Source: Inhella gelatinilytica (GTDB taxonomy: Bacteria > Pseudomonadota > Gammaproteobacteria > Burkholderiales > Burkholderiaceae_C). Taken from it: 64,000 nt of DNA. This document shows, piece after piece, positions 37,338 through 45,964 of this stretch; the first letter of the stretch is position 1, and the number at the start of each line of letters is the position of its first letter. Location of the stretch: the NCBI RefSeq assembly GCF_016093295.1, contig NZ_JAEDAL010000002.1, forward strand, positions 248,001-312,000. Reading direction: 5' to 3'. Both the position numbers and the translations under genes were made by a program. The notes under the pieces are model-generated. The model did no database searches and had not been told where the DNA came from. It saw nothing but the letters and a program-made list of their open reading frames with translations.

Positions 37338-37976
37338 ATGACAACGAAAAAAGCTTGGATGCGTGGCGCGCTCTCCGTGGGGCTGGCGCTGGTCACCCTG
37401 GTTTCGGCCTTTGCGGCCGATAGCAGCACGCCTGATGGCTTGGTCAAAGAGCTGTCGCTTGAAACCCTTGAAGCGGTGAAGGCGGACAAGGCCATCCAGG
37501 CTGGCGACGTTCAGCGCATTCAAGCCTTGGTGGAGGCCAAGGTCATGCCTCACGTCAACTTTAAAAAGCTGACAGCCGGGGCTGTGGGCCGCTACTGGCG
37601 ACAGGCCTCGCCGGAACAACAGGAGCGCTTGCAGAAGGAATTCCGCTTGCTGCTGATTCGCACCTATGCCGGCGCTTTATCCCAAGTGAAAGATCAACAG
37701 TTGGCCTTTAAGCCGCTGAAGATGGCACCTGATGAAACCGATGTTGTTGTGAAGACCCAGGTGCGGGGCAAGGGCGACCCGATTCAGCTGGACTATCGGT
37801 TGGAGAAGGCCGACAAAGGCTGGCAGATTTATGACATGAATGTCCTGGGCATCTGGCTGGGGGAGCAGTACCGCAGCAGCTTTGCGCAAGAGATCTCGGC
37901 CAACGGGATTGATGGACTCATCAAGACGCTGAGCGAGCGCAATCAAAAGGCGATGGCTCAGTCGGCCAAAGGCTGA
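37338..37976 (+). CDS. mlaC: Periplasmic phospholipid carrier MlaC
   Basis: MlaC shuttles phospholipids across the periplasm between MlaA and MlaFEDB. The start at 37338 has AGAGG at 37326-37330. The 212-residue precursor has the signal peptide MTTKKAWMRGALSVGLALVTLVSAFA, then the family pattern: AKVMPHVNFKKLTAGAVGRYWRQASPEQQERLQKEFRLLLIRTYAGAL and YDMNVLGIWLGEQYRSSFAQEI. It is typical in length and position. Confidence 0.95.
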   Translation: MTTKKAWMRGALSVGLALVTLVSAFAADSSTPDGLVKELSLETLEAVKADKAIQAGDVQRIQALVEAKVMPHVNFKKLTAGAVGRYWRQASPEQQERLQKEFRLLLIRTYAGALSQVKDQQLAFKPLKMAPDETDVVVKTQVRGKGDPIQLDYRLEKADKGWQIYDMNVLGIWLGEQYRSSFAQEISANGIDGLIKTLSERNQKAMAQSAKG

Positions 37977-37983
37977 TCGCGTT

Positions 37984-38298
37984 ATGCCCAACAGTTCATT
38001 GCGCTTGCCGGCGTCCATGGTTTTGGGCCAGGCCGCTGCGCTTGCGCGTCAGTGGGAATCCTGCCTCGCGGCCGAAGCGGCTGGGGTGACGGCCGCAGCG
38101 GGTACGGACGTGCGCCTGAGTGCCGCTGATTTGCAGTCGTTTGATTCTTCAGCTCTGAGTGTCCTGTTGGGCTGTGCCCGAGTTTGCACACAACATGGGC
38201 TGGTGCTGCGGATCGAAGACGCCCCCCCCTTGTTGCGCCAACTGGCCCGCATGTATGGCGTCGAAGAGTTGCTGTGGGTGGAGCCCGCACCGCGTTGA
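37984..38298 (+). CDS. mlaB: STAS-domain protein MlaB
   Basis: MlaB is a small cytoplasmic STAS protein that stabilises MlaF. The 104-residue protein is a single STAS domain with the signature DLQSFDSSALSVLLG (the conserved Ser/Thr lies in SFDSSA), preceded by a beta-rich start. It begins seven bases after mlaC and closes the operon. Its 3' end faces hexR, which is on the opposite strand. Confidence 0.9.
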   Translation: MPNSSLRLPASMVLGQAAALARQWESCLAAEAAGVTAAAGTDVRLSAADLQSFDSSALSVLLGCARVCTQHGLVLRIEDAPPLLRQLARMYGVEELLWVEPAPR

Positions 38299-38319
38299 GT
38301 GGTACGCGGGTTGGCCCGA

Positions 38320-39186
38320 TCAGACGTAGCGCTTTGAGCGCAAATTGCGTTTGATCTCGGCGAGCATGGGGCGCAGTCGCTCGCCCAATTGCAACGCCAC
38401 GCCCGTGGTCAGGACGTCCACCGCGATCAATTGCAGCAGCCGAGACACCATGGGGCTGTAACGCTCAAAGTCCTCGGGGTGGTCCAGCGCCAGCAGCACG
38501 TGAGGGGCTGCTTGGGCCATCTGGGCCAGCGGGGAGCCACTGGCCGTCAGCACGATCAGGGACGCCCCCTTTTTCCGGGCCACTTCGGCAGCATCAATCA
38601 GGTCCCGGCTGCGCCCTGAATTCGAAAAGAGCACGGCACAGTCCCCGGGCCCAAGCATGGATGCGCTCATGAGCAGCACATGGCCGTCGGAGCACCAACT
38701 GCTGTGAACGCCCAAGCGGAAGAACTTGTGATGCGCATCCTGGGCCACGATGCCGGAATTGCCGACGCCCCAGAACTCGATGCGGCGTCCGTCTTGGCCG
38801 GCTTGGGCCAGTCGTTCGATCGCTCGTCCCGTTGCTGGCGCATTGGCGTCGTTGCGGTAGTGCAGCAAGGCGGCGACGGCGTTGTCGACGACTTTGACCA
38901 GGACGTCACTGGGCTTGTCATCGGCATCGACCGCGCGGTGCACAAAAGGCACCCCTTCATTGACGCTGCCCGCCAGTTTCAGCTTGAAGTCGGCCAATCC
39001 GTCATACCCCACACTGCGGCAGAAACGCACCACTGTGGGCTTGGATACCTGGGCTCGATCCGCCAGCTCACTGACCGGCAGGGTTGCAAACGTGCGGGGT
39101 TCGATCAGCAGCAACTTGGCCACGCGCTGCTCGGCGGGGGGGAGTGCTGGCAAGGCGGCTTTGATGCGATCCAGGAGTGCACTCAT
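38320..39186 (-). CDS. hexR: RpiR-family sugar-metabolism regulator HexR
   Basis: HexR is a repressor of glucose-catabolic genes that is released by KDPG. The 288-residue protein has an N-terminal HTH_6 domain (ALPPAEQRVAKLL and ADRAQVSKPTVVRFCRSVGYDGLADFK) and a C-terminal SIS sugar-phosphate domain (FWGVGNSGIVAQDAHHKFFRLG and FSNSGRSRDLIDAAE). The start at 39186 shares one base with the zwf stop (TAATG), so it is co-translated with zwf on the minus strand. A HexR-like palindrome lies in front of zwf, which suggests autoregulation. Confidence 0.9.
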   Translation of the reverse strand: MSALLDRIKAALPALPPAEQRVAKLLLIEPRTFATLPVSELADRAQVSKPTVVRFCRSVGYDGLADFKLKLAGSVNEGVPFVHRAVDADDKPSDVLVKVVDNAVAALLHYRNDANAPATGRAIERLAQAGQDGRRIEFWGVGNSGIVAQDAHHKFFRLGVHSSWCSDGHVLLMSASMLGPGDCAVLFSNSGRSRDLIDAAEVARKKGASLIVLTASGSPLAQMAQAAPHVLLALDHPEDFERYSPMVSRLLQLIAVDVLTTGVALQLGERLRPMLAEIKRNLRSKRYV

Positions 39187-40640
39187 TACACCTCCTCCGG
39201 CCAAGTGAAACCGTCGCGGGCCACGAGGGCACTGGCTGCGGCGGGGCCCCAACTGCCAGCGGCATAGGGGCGGGGTCCTTCGGTATCGCGTGACCAGGCG
39301 TCCAGGATGGGCTCCACCCAGCGCCAAGCCTGTTCCTGTTCGTCACTGCGTACAAACAGATTGAGCCGCCCGGCAATGGCGTCGAGCAAGAGGCGCTCAT
39401 ACGCACCCACCCGATCGGCGGCAAACGCCTTGTCGAAATCCAAGTCCAGCGACACCGGGGCCAAGTTCTCGCCGTGGGCGCTGCCCTTGGCCGCCAGCAG
39501 CTGCAGTTCAAGCCCGTCTTCGGGCTGCAACTTGATGATGAGGCGGTTGGCCCGTTGCTTGCCGGGGAAGATGGCGTGCGGCACTTGGCGGAAATTCACG
39601 ACGATTTGAGCGTCGCGCGCCGCGAGGCGTTTGCCGGTCCGCAGGTAGAACGGCACGCCGGCCCAGCGCCAGTTCTGGATCTCCGTTCGCAGTGCGACGA
39701 AGGTTTCCGTGGGGCTGTCTGGCGGCACTTGCGACTCGTCGGTGTACCCCCGCACCGCCTTGCCCTCGACATGCCCAGCGCGGTATTGGCCCCGAACCAC
39801 GTCGCGGGCCACGGACTCGGGCGTAAAGGGCTTGAGTGCGCGCAGCACCTTGAGCTTTTCATCGCGGATGGCGTCGGCATCGCTCGAGGACGGAGGCTCC
39901 ATCGCCACCATGGTCAGCAGCTGCAACGCATGGTTTTGAATCATGTCGCGCAGGGCGCCGGTGCGGTCGTAGAAGGGGCCTCGCGTTCCAACCCCCAGGC
40001 CTTCGGCCAGGGTGATCTGGATGTTGGCGATGCTTTCGCGCCGCCACAGCGGCTCGAAGAGCGCGTTACCAAAGCGCAGCGCCATCAAATTTTGAACCGA
40101 CGGTTTGCCCAGGTAGTGGTCGATGCGGAAGGCCTGGCTTTCGTTGAAGACCGAGCGCACGACTTGATTGATGGCCTGCGCCGACTCCAGGTCGTGCCCC
40201 AGCGGCTTTTCCAGCACCACGCGCACCCGCTCATGGTTGAGGCCTGCCGCGCCCAATTGTTCGCAAATCTGGGTGAAGAGGTGGGGGCTGGTGGCCAGAT
40301 AGAACACCACGGTGCCGGCTGGGCCCTCAGGGCGGTTCTGCAGCCACTCTTTCAGGTGGGTGTAATGCTCGGGCTGGCTCAAGTCCATGCGGCGGTAGAA
40401 CACCGCCGCGGCGAAGCGCTCGAACTCCTCGTCGGTGGGGCGTTTGGCCCCTTCCACGTCGCGGAAGCGTTCATGTAACCACGTCCGGTACTGGGCGTCA
40501 GATTGCTCGTCGCGGGCCACCGACAAGATGCGGCCCCCCGCGGGCAATTTGCCATGACGAAACGCCTGGAACAGCGCCGGCATCAGCTTGCGCCAGGTCA
40601 GGTCGCCCGTGCCACCAAAGAAAACCAAGTCGAAGGACAT
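39186..40640 (-). CDS. zwf: Glucose-6-phosphate 1-dehydrogenase
   Basis: Zwf oxidises glucose-6-phosphate to 6-phosphogluconolactone with NADP, feeding the Entner-Doudoroff and pentose phosphate routes. The start at 40640 gives MSFDLVFFGGTGDLTWRKLMPAL, the dinucleotide-binding site, with 484 residues. The substrate-binding signature RIDHYLGKPSVQNLMALRFGN is intact. The longer in-frame option at 40700 would cover the operator-like palindrome and is unlikely. Its stop is shared with the hexR start. Confidence 0.97.
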   Translation of the reverse strand: MSFDLVFFGGTGDLTWRKLMPALFQAFRHGKLPAGGRILSVARDEQSDAQYRTWLHERFRDVEGAKRPTDEEFERFAAAVFYRRMDLSQPEHYTHLKEWLQNRPEGPAGTVVFYLATSPHLFTQICEQLGAAGLNHERVRVVLEKPLGHDLESAQAINQVVRSVFNESQAFRIDHYLGKPSVQNLMALRFGNALFEPLWRRESIANIQITLAEGLGVGTRGPFYDRTGALRDMIQNHALQLLTMVAMEPPSSSDADAIRDEKLKVLRALKPFTPESVARDVVRGQYRAGHVEGKAVRGYTDESQVPPDSPTETFVALRTEIQNWRWAGVPFYLRTGKRLAARDAQIVVNFRQVPHAIFPGKQRANRLIIKLQPEDGLELQLLAAKGSAHGENLAPVSLDLDFDKAFAADRVGAYERLLLDAIAGRLNLFVRSDEQEQAWRWVEPILDAWSRDTEGPRPYAAGSWGPAAASALVARDGFTWPEEV

Positions 40641-40650
40641 CGCAAGTGCA

Positions 40651-40665
40651 TGTAATTTTGTTACG
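40651..40665. promoter_or_regulatory. HexR-like operator upstream of zwf
   Basis: TGTAATTTTGTTACG, half-sites TGTAA and TTACG separated by five bases, closely matches the known HexR consensus TGTAATTAAATTACA. It is 11 bases upstream of the zwf ATG, placed for repression of the zwf-hexR transcript. The match is direct; binding is inferred. Confidence 0.7.
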
Positions 40666-40728
40666 GACAAAATCATGCATTGGTTTCTTCGGCGCGTCAA
40701 TTGGGGGTGGGGCGAACCTGGCTCCTGG

Positions 40729-40757
40729 AAAAAGAAAAACCCCGCCGGGGCGGGGTT
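40729..40757 (-). terminator. Rho-independent terminator of the protease gene
   Basis: On the minus strand AACCCCGCC pairs with GGCGGGGTT (40738-40757) with a two-base loop, followed by TTTTTCTTTTT (40729-40739). It lies just beyond the protease stop and insulates zwf from protease transcription. Confidence 0.92.
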
Positions 40758-40777
40758 CGGAGCTGGAAGTGAAAGGC

Positions 40778-42337
40778 TTAGTTGCCGCAGCCCAGGCTCT
40801 TGATGCGGTCGTCCGCCGCCTTGGCGCGAATCAGACCAAAGCCGTACTTGGTGTCGCGACCAGCGGTGCCGAGGTCTTCAGCGCTCTTGTTCAGCGAGTT
40901 GCGCAACTGAGCGGCCGTGCAGCTCAGGTTGCGGCTCCACACGAGGGCGGCGACGGCCGAGGCGTGCGGCGTGGCCATCGAGGTGCCGTCGTAGTAGGCG
41001 TAGTTGGTCGGGGTGACCGCCACCGTTGCCGACTGACCCAGCTGAGCCTTCATGGCCGTGCCGTCTTCCATCGACGCCGTCACCGACGGGATGGTGGTGA
41101 CGGTGGTGCCCAAGGTGCCGCCGAAAGCGCCGGAGACGTTGTTGTAGACGATGGCGCCCACGCCGCCGCTGTTTTGGCAGTTGCTGACCTTGGTGGCGAA
41201 GTCCACGGTGCCGCGCTGAATCAGGCAGACCTTGCCCGTCATGGCGCCGGCTTGAACGGTGTCACCGATGCCAAAGTCGGCCAACGCCCCAGTCCGGGTC
41301 GCCAGGGGCGAACCGTCCATGCCACCCGCGGTGTAGCTGGTGCTGCCGACCGTGAGGGCCGACTCACGGCCGCCGCCCATCGGAACGGTCGAGAGAACCC
41401 CCACGCCCGGCGCGGCGATCTCAACAGCGCTGTTGTACTGCGAGAAGGTGGCCCACTGCTTGTTCTCGTCCACCGCGGCGACCATCATCACGCTGCTGTA
41501 GCCGGCCGGGTAGCTGACCACGGTGTTGCCATCATTGCCGGCTGCGGCCAGGCTCAGGATGCCGCCGCTGTACAGGGTATCAAAGGCGCGTTGCTCGGTC
41601 TTGCTCGAACGGCCACCGCCCAGCGACATGCTGATCACGTTGGCGCCCGCGGCCTTGCACTTGTTGGCTGCGGTGGTCAGGCTGGAGGAGTAGGCCCAGC
41701 CGGCGGCGCTGAACACCTTGACGATGTGCAGCTTGATCTTCTTGTTGGACATCACGCCCACCACGCCGGTGCCGGCGTTGTTCACGGCGGCAATGGTGCC
41801 CGCCACGTGGGTGCCGTGGTGGTTTTCGTCGGTGTACCACCAGCCGGTGCCGCTGTCGTATTCACCGGTCACGTTGGCGCTGCTGTCCAGGTCCGGGTGG
41901 CTGCGGTCGTAGCCGGAGTCGATGATACAAATCTTGCGGTTGCCGGCCAGGTCGTCGCTGAGCTGGTCAGCCTGCACCATCTTGATGCCGTAGGGCACTT
42001 GTTGGCCCAGGGCGTAGGGGGTGCCGGTCGAGGGGGTCGTCAGCGCCATCGGGTAGCGCTTGGCATCTTCTTCCACATATTCGACGTGCGGGTTGTTCTG
42101 CAGGCCCTTCAGGGCTTGAACCGGCACTTCGATGGCCATGGCGTCCATGCCGAAGATTTCATGCTTGATCTGGCCTTTGGCGGCCGCAACAGCGGCTTTC
42201 ACTGGGGCAGCCCCACCCTTCTTGAAGGACACGATCACGCGAGTCGTGTCGTTCGCAGCATGGGCGGCGCAAGAGAGGGCCAGCACGCCCGCGGTGGTCA
42301 GCAAGGTCTGCAGGAAAGTCGGGGTCAAACGCTTCAT
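40778..42337 (-). CDS. Secreted subtilisin-like serine protease (S8) with inhibitor I9 prodomain and PA insert
   Basis: A 519-residue secreted protease. Residues 1-28 are a Sec signal peptide (cleavage near AHA/A). Residues 33-95 are a prodomain of the I9 type (RVIVSFKK ... EYVEED). The catalytic triad is Asp140 (ICIIDSGYD), His174 (NHHGTHVAG) and Ser453 (YDGTSMATPHAS), with oxyanion Asn268 (AAAGND). A PA-like insert of about 365-445 (GKVCLIQRGTVDFATKVSNCQNSGGVGAIVYNN) sits before the serine. The protein ends shortly after the catalytic domain with no export tail. It could be a type II secretion cargo; this is inference. The gene is flanked by zwf and divergent tal. Confidence 0.93.
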   Translation of the reverse strand: MKRLTPTFLQTLLTTAGVLALSCAAHAANDTTRVIVSFKKGGAAPVKAAVAAAKGQIKHEIFGMDAMAIEVPVQALKGLQNNPHVEYVEEDAKRYPMALTTPSTGTPYALGQQVPYGIKMVQADQLSDDLAGNRKICIIDSGYDRSHPDLDSSANVTGEYDSGTGWWYTDENHHGTHVAGTIAAVNNAGTGVVGVMSNKKIKLHIVKVFSAAGWAYSSSLTTAANKCKAAGANVISMSLGGGRSSKTEQRAFDTLYSGGILSLAAAGNDGNTVVSYPAGYSSVMMVAAVDENKQWATFSQYNSAVEIAAPGVGVLSTVPMGGGRESALTVGSTSYTAGGMDGSPLATRTGALADFGIGDTVQAGAMTGKVCLIQRGTVDFATKVSNCQNSGGVGAIVYNNVSGAFGGTLGTTVTTIPSVTASMEDGTAMKAQLGQSATVAVTPTNYAYYDGTSMATPHASAVAALVWSRNLSCTAAQLRNSLNKSAEDLGTAGRDTKYGFGLIRAKAADDRIKSLGCGN

Positions 42338-42577
42338 GGATGGGTTCCGTCGGGTCGGTCGAGGGGAGGTCTGTCCCCCGAATTTGGGTGGGCTCGGCGT
42401 TGGGTACGCTGCCGAGTGCGTGGGGGCGGATTGTGAGGAAATGTTTTCGCGCCCCTCCTGGGGACATCCCTAGTTCGAAGGAGGGGAAAACACCTAATTC
42501 GCGGTTACATGGGGTTTCGCGTCAATACTGCACGGTTGCGCACAGGGCGCAGGTGCGTTTTGGGGAACTTTTTGACT
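42338..42577. promoter_or_regulatory. Divergent protease/tal control region
   Basis: The 240-bp gap holds promoters for the protease and for tal. Near its left end GGGGA/TCCCC (42363-42378) forms a small hairpin in the protease leader. In the centre CCCCTCCT (42452-42459) and AGGAGGGG (42479-42486) form an eight-base inverted repeat. No convincing -35/-10 pair and no open frame of note are visible. Confidence 0.4.
42452..42486. repeat. Inverted repeat between the protease and tal
   Basis: CCCCTCCT and AGGAGGGG pair perfectly around a 19-base loop that itself contains GGGA/TCCC. It could be an operator or a leader structure; it is not followed by a T run. Confidence 0.45.
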
Positions 42578-43516
42578 ATGAACCAGCTACAGCAGCTCAA
42601 GGCCTTCACCACCGTCGTGGCCGACACGGGCAACTTTCTTCAAATTGCGCAGTTCACCCCTCGGGATGCGACAACAAACCCGTCGTTGATCTTGAAAGCG
42701 GTCCAACAGCCCGAATACGCGCCGCTGTTGACTGACACTGTGGCGGCCCATCGCCATGCCCCCCTGGATGAGCAAGTGGACCGTGTTCTGGTGCGGTTTG
42801 GCACGGAAATCTTGCGTCACATTCCGGGGCGTGTGTCCACCGAGGTGGACGCGCGCCTTTCGTTCGATCGGGCCGCCACCGTCCAGCGGGCTCGGCGTCT
42901 GATGGCGCTCTACGAAGCGCAAGGCGTGGGGCGTGACCGGGTGCTGATCAAGGTGGCGGCAACCTGGGAGGGCATCCAAGCCGCAGCCGAATTGGAGCGG
43001 GAGGGCATCCATTGCAATCTGACGCTGCTGTTCGCGTTTTGCCAGGCCGTGGCGTGTGGTGACGCGGGCATCACGCTCATTTCGCCCTTTGTGGGCCGGA
43101 TTTATGACTGGTACAAGAAATCGGCTGGCAGCTCGTGGGTGGAGCCACAAGGGGTGGACGATCCGGGGGTTCAATCCGTTACCCGGATCTATGCCTATTT
43201 CAAGCGGCACGGCATCGCCACCGAGGTGATGGGGGCCAGTTTCCGTAATTTGCAACAAATTCAAGCTTTGGCGGGGTGCGATCTGCTGACCATTTCGCCC
43301 GACTTGCTGGCGCAACTGCAGGCAGCGGAGGGGGTTCTGGTGCGGCGGTTGGGGACGGGAGGCGATGCACAGGACCTGGCTCCAGTCCATTTTGACGAGC
43401 CGGGCTTCCGTTATGCCTTGAATGCCGACGCGATGGCGACGGAGAAACTGGCCGAGGGCATCCGCTTGTTCGCGGTCGATTCGGCCAAGTTGGACCGCTT
43501 GATCGAGGGGGCCTGA
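42578..43516 (+). CDS. tal: Transaldolase
   Basis: Tal exchanges a three-carbon unit between sedoheptulose-7-phosphate and glyceraldehyde-3-phosphate in the pentose phosphate pathway. The start at 42578 gives 312 residues: [20 protein letters not shown], then [10 protein letters not shown] and the Schiff-base lysine region [17 protein letters not shown], with [18 protein letters not shown] and [14 protein letters not shown]. An upstream ATG at 42509 has no conserved sequence after it. It shares one base with the pgi start. Confidence 0.96.
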   Translation: MNQLQQLKAFTTVVADTGNFLQIAQFTPRDATTNPSLILKAVQQPEYAPLLTDTVAAHRHAPLDEQVDRVLVRFGTEILRHIPGRVSTEVDARLSFDRAATVQRARRLMALYEAQGVGRDRVLIKVAATWEGIQAAAELEREGIHCNLTLLFAFCQAVACGDAGITLISPFVGRIYDWYKKSAGSSWVEPQGVDDPGVQSVTRIYAYFKRHGIATEVMGASFRNLQQIQALAGCDLLTISPDLLAQLQAAEGVLVRRLGTGGDAQDLAPVHFDEPGFRYALNADAMATEKLAEGIRLFAVDSAKLDRLIEGA

Positions 43517-45123
43517 TGATGGGTCGTGCCGATCAAACGGCGGCGTGGTCCGCGCTCATGGCGCTGCCGCGCGATTTGTCGCTTCGCCAGTTGTTCTTGC
43601 AGGATGCCGCTCGTGTGGATCGATGGACGATTTCAGCGCCTGGCGTCCGGGCGGATCTGTCCAAGAACTTGATCGATGAGGCGGTGGCGCAGACCTTGAT
43701 GGCCTTGGCCCGTGAGCGCGGCGTCGAGGCGCAGCGGGACGCGATGCTGCGCGGCGATGCCATCAATCAAACCGAAGGGCGAGCCGTCCTGCACACGGCG
43801 CTGCGCGCTCCCGAGGGGAGCACGACGCCCTTCAATGCGGCGGTGCACGAGGCCCTGGAGGCCATGCTGGCCTTTGCAGAAGAGGTGCGCGCCCGGCCCA
43901 TTCGGGATGTGGTGCACATGGGTATTGGCGGGAGCGACCTGGGGCCGGCGATGGCCGTGCAAGCCCTCGCGGCTGAGGTCAAGCCAGGACTGCGCTTGCA
44001 TTTCGTCTCCAACGTCGATGGCCATGATTTGGCCGCGGTGCTGCCCCTGTTGGCCCCCGAGAACACGCTCTTCATCGTGGCCTCGAAGACCTTCACCACG
44101 CAAGAAACCTTGGCGAATGCAAGGGCTGCACGCGCTTGGTTCTTGGCTGCTGGGGGCCGGGATGTTGCGGCCCATTTCGCGGCGACCAGCAGCAATGCTG
44201 TGGCCGCGGCAGACTTTGGTATTTCACGGGTGTTCGGTTTTTGGGACTGGGTTGGGGGCAGGTATTCGCTGTGGTCGGTGATTGGCCTGCCGCTGGCGAT
44301 TGCAATCGGTGGCGCGGCCTTTCGTCGATTCCTGGCTGGTGCCCATGCGATGGATCGTCACTTTGCTGAGGCACCGCTGGAGCACAACCTGCCGGTGCAA
44401 TTGGGCCTCTTGGACGTGTGGTACCGCAACGGCTTGGGCTTCTCGAGTCGTTCCGTCGCCCCCTATCACCAAGGCCTGCGCCGTCTGCCGGCGTACTTGC
44501 AGCAGCTTGAAATGGAAAGCAACGGCAAGTCGGTGGATCAAGCGGGGAGGTCCTTGCCCTTTGCAACGTCCCCTGTGGTTTGGGGGGAGGCGGGCACCAA
44601 CGGGCAGCATGCGTACTTTCAAATGCTGCACCAGGGGACGGATGTGATTCCGGTGGAGTTCCTGTTGGTTCGGGAGCCCAAGTACGCTGTGCAGCCCGAG
44701 GGCGAATTGGCTGACTTGTTGGCCGACCAGCATCGCAAGTTGCTGGCCAATGGCTTGGCGCAGGCGCAAGCCTTGATGGAGGGCAAGACCACCGAGCAGG
44801 CGTTGGGTGAGGTCGCTCCGACGGCCAATGCGCAGCTGAGTCTGGACGTTCTGGCGCGCCACCGCACCTTTTCTGGAAACCGGCCGTCGACTTTGCTCCT
44901 GTTGGACCGACTGGATGCGTTCAGCCTGGGTGCACTGATTGCGCTTTACGAGCACCGAGTTTTTGTCAGTGGGGCGATTTGGGGCATCAACAGCTTTGAT
45001 CAGTGGGGCGTGGAACTCGGCAAAGCCTTGTGCAGCCAATTGCTCCCGCGGTGGGAGTCTGCCTCGGTCGAAGGCCTCGATCCTTCGACGGCTGCAGGCC
45101 TGCAGTGGGCCTGGGGGCGTTGA
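43516..45123 (+). CDS. pgi: Glucose-6-phosphate isomerase
   Basis: Pgi interconverts glucose-6-phosphate and fructose-6-phosphate. The 535-residue protein includes HMGIGGSDLGPAMAVQAL, FIVASKTFTTQETLANA, FGFWDWVGGRYSLWSVIGL, the catalytic EMESNGKSVDQ and GTNGQHAYFQMLHQGTDVIPVEF, and NSFDQWGVELGKAL at the C-terminal signature. The ATG at 43516 shares a base with the tal stop; a second ATG follows immediately. Tal, Pgi and the next HAD gene form one operon. Confidence 0.97.
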   Translation: MMGRADQTAAWSALMALPRDLSLRQLFLQDAARVDRWTISAPGVRADLSKNLIDEAVAQTLMALARERGVEAQRDAMLRGDAINQTEGRAVLHTALRAPEGSTTPFNAAVHEALEAMLAFAEEVRARPIRDVVHMGIGGSDLGPAMAVQALAAEVKPGLRLHFVSNVDGHDLAAVLPLLAPENTLFIVASKTFTTQETLANARAARAWFLAAGGRDVAAHFAATSSNAVAAADFGISRVFGFWDWVGGRYSLWSVIGLPLAIAIGGAAFRRFLAGAHAMDRHFAEAPLEHNLPVQLGLLDVWYRNGLGFSSRSVAPYHQGLRRLPAYLQQLEMESNGKSVDQAGRSLPFATSPVVWGEAGTNGQHAYFQMLHQGTDVIPVEFLLVREPKYAVQPEGELADLLADQHRKLLANGLAQAQALMEGKTTEQALGEVAPTANAQLSLDVLARHRTFSGNRPSTLLLLDRLDAFSLGALIALYEHRVFVSGAIWGINSFDQWGVELGKALCSQLLPRWESASVEGLDPSTAAGLQWAWGR

Positions 45124-45124
45124 G

Positions 45125-45751
45125 GTGACGGCGACCCGACGCGTTGTTTTTGATTTTGGGGGTGTGGTTTTCCGTTGGCGCCCCCGGGCTTTGGTTCAAC
45201 ATGTGTGGCCGCACCGAGCCGAAACTGAAGAGCAACTGCAGCAGACGGTACAGGACCTCTTTCAGTCCTATCAGGGAGATTGGGGGCGCTTTGACCAGGG
45301 GCTGATTTCAGAATCGACCTTGATTGAAGACGTCTGCGCGCGCACTGGCTGGGCTCGAGCGGAGATGCAGCAGCTGTTGGATGCGGTGCCAGATGAACTC
45401 ATTCCGCAGCCGGGTGTGGTCGAGTTGGTGGTGCAGTTAAAGAACTCGGGGGTGCCGTTGTCTTTTTTGTCGAACATGCCCGCGCCACTGGCGGCACTGC
45501 TCAAGCGGTGTTACCCGCTGGGTGATTGGTTTGAAACGGGCGTGTTCTCCAGTGACGAAAAACTGTGTAAACCTGACGCCCGGATCTTTGATCGTGCGGT
45601 GCAGCGGTTCCATGCACAAGCGGGGGGCTGCTTGCTTGTCGATGACCATCCGATCAATGTGGAAGCAGCGCGAGCCAGCGGCTGGGAAGCGATTCTTTTC
45701 ACCTCGTCTGAGGCGCTTCAGGGGCAGTTGCGGGAGCGCGGCTTGCTCTGA
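45125..45751 (+). CDS. HAD-family hydrolase, YihX-like
   Basis: A 208-residue haloacid-dehalogenase-family phosphatase, probably acting on a sugar phosphate. The GTG at 45125, two bases after the pgi stop, gives VTATRRVVFDFGGVVFRWRP. Motif I is DFGGV, motif II LSNMP, motif III KLCKPDARIFD and motif IV LLVDDHPINVEAARASGW, with the usual helical cap between. The second residue of the classical DxD is Gly, as in the YihX-type glucose-1-phosphatase branch (DLGNV). With pgi next to it, a hexose-phosphate substrate is a reasonable guess but not shown. Confidence 0.8.
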   Translation: MTATRRVVFDFGGVVFRWRPRALVQHVWPHRAETEEQLQQTVQDLFQSYQGDWGRFDQGLISESTLIEDVCARTGWARAEMQQLLDAVPDELIPQPGVVELVVQLKNSGVPLSFLSNMPAPLAALLKRCYPLGDWFETGVFSSDEKLCKPDARIFDRAVQRFHAQAGGCLLVDDHPINVEAARASGWEAILFTSSEALQGQLRERGLL

Positions 45752-45754
45752 ACC

Positions 45755-45964
45755 CTAGATAGCTTCTTCCGGCGGCTGGGGCATCACGCCGGTTCCCTCA
45801 GCCTCGGGCTCCGGATGAACTTCAATCCGAAAGCGCTCGTTGCCCCAGTCGCCCAAGTCATGTTCGCGACAACGTGCACTGCAAAATGGCCGGTAGGGGT
45901 TTGACGGGGCAAACACGGCGAACTGGCCGCATTTTGGGCACGGCACCTCTCGAACGCCGCTCAT
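45755..45964 (-). CDS. yacG: DNA gyrase inhibitor YacG
   Basis: YacG is a small zinc-binding protein that inhibits gyrase. The 69-residue protein from the ATG at 45964 has the four zinc cysteines in VPCPKCGQF and RPFCSARCREHDLGDWGNERFRIE, which covers nearly all of the conserved part. Its ATG overlaps the zapD stop (ATGA). It closes the minus-strand cluster pilBCD-coaE-zapD-yacG. Confidence 0.93.
   Translation of the reverse strand: MSGVREVPCPKCGQFAVFAPSNPYRPFCSARCREHDLGDWGNERFRIEVHPEPEAEGTGVMPQPPEEAI

Noticed and set aside
40646-42436. A 596-codon open frame on the plus strand across the protease gene
   Set aside because: It is antisense to a protease with full catalytic motifs. The translation is a low-complexity Gly/Ala/His/Val string typical of a GC-rich shadow frame.
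42495-42510. Possible HexR site before tal (TAA and TTACA half-sites)
   Set aside because: The half-sites are seven bases apart rather than five and the left half is poor, so it does not match the zwf site.
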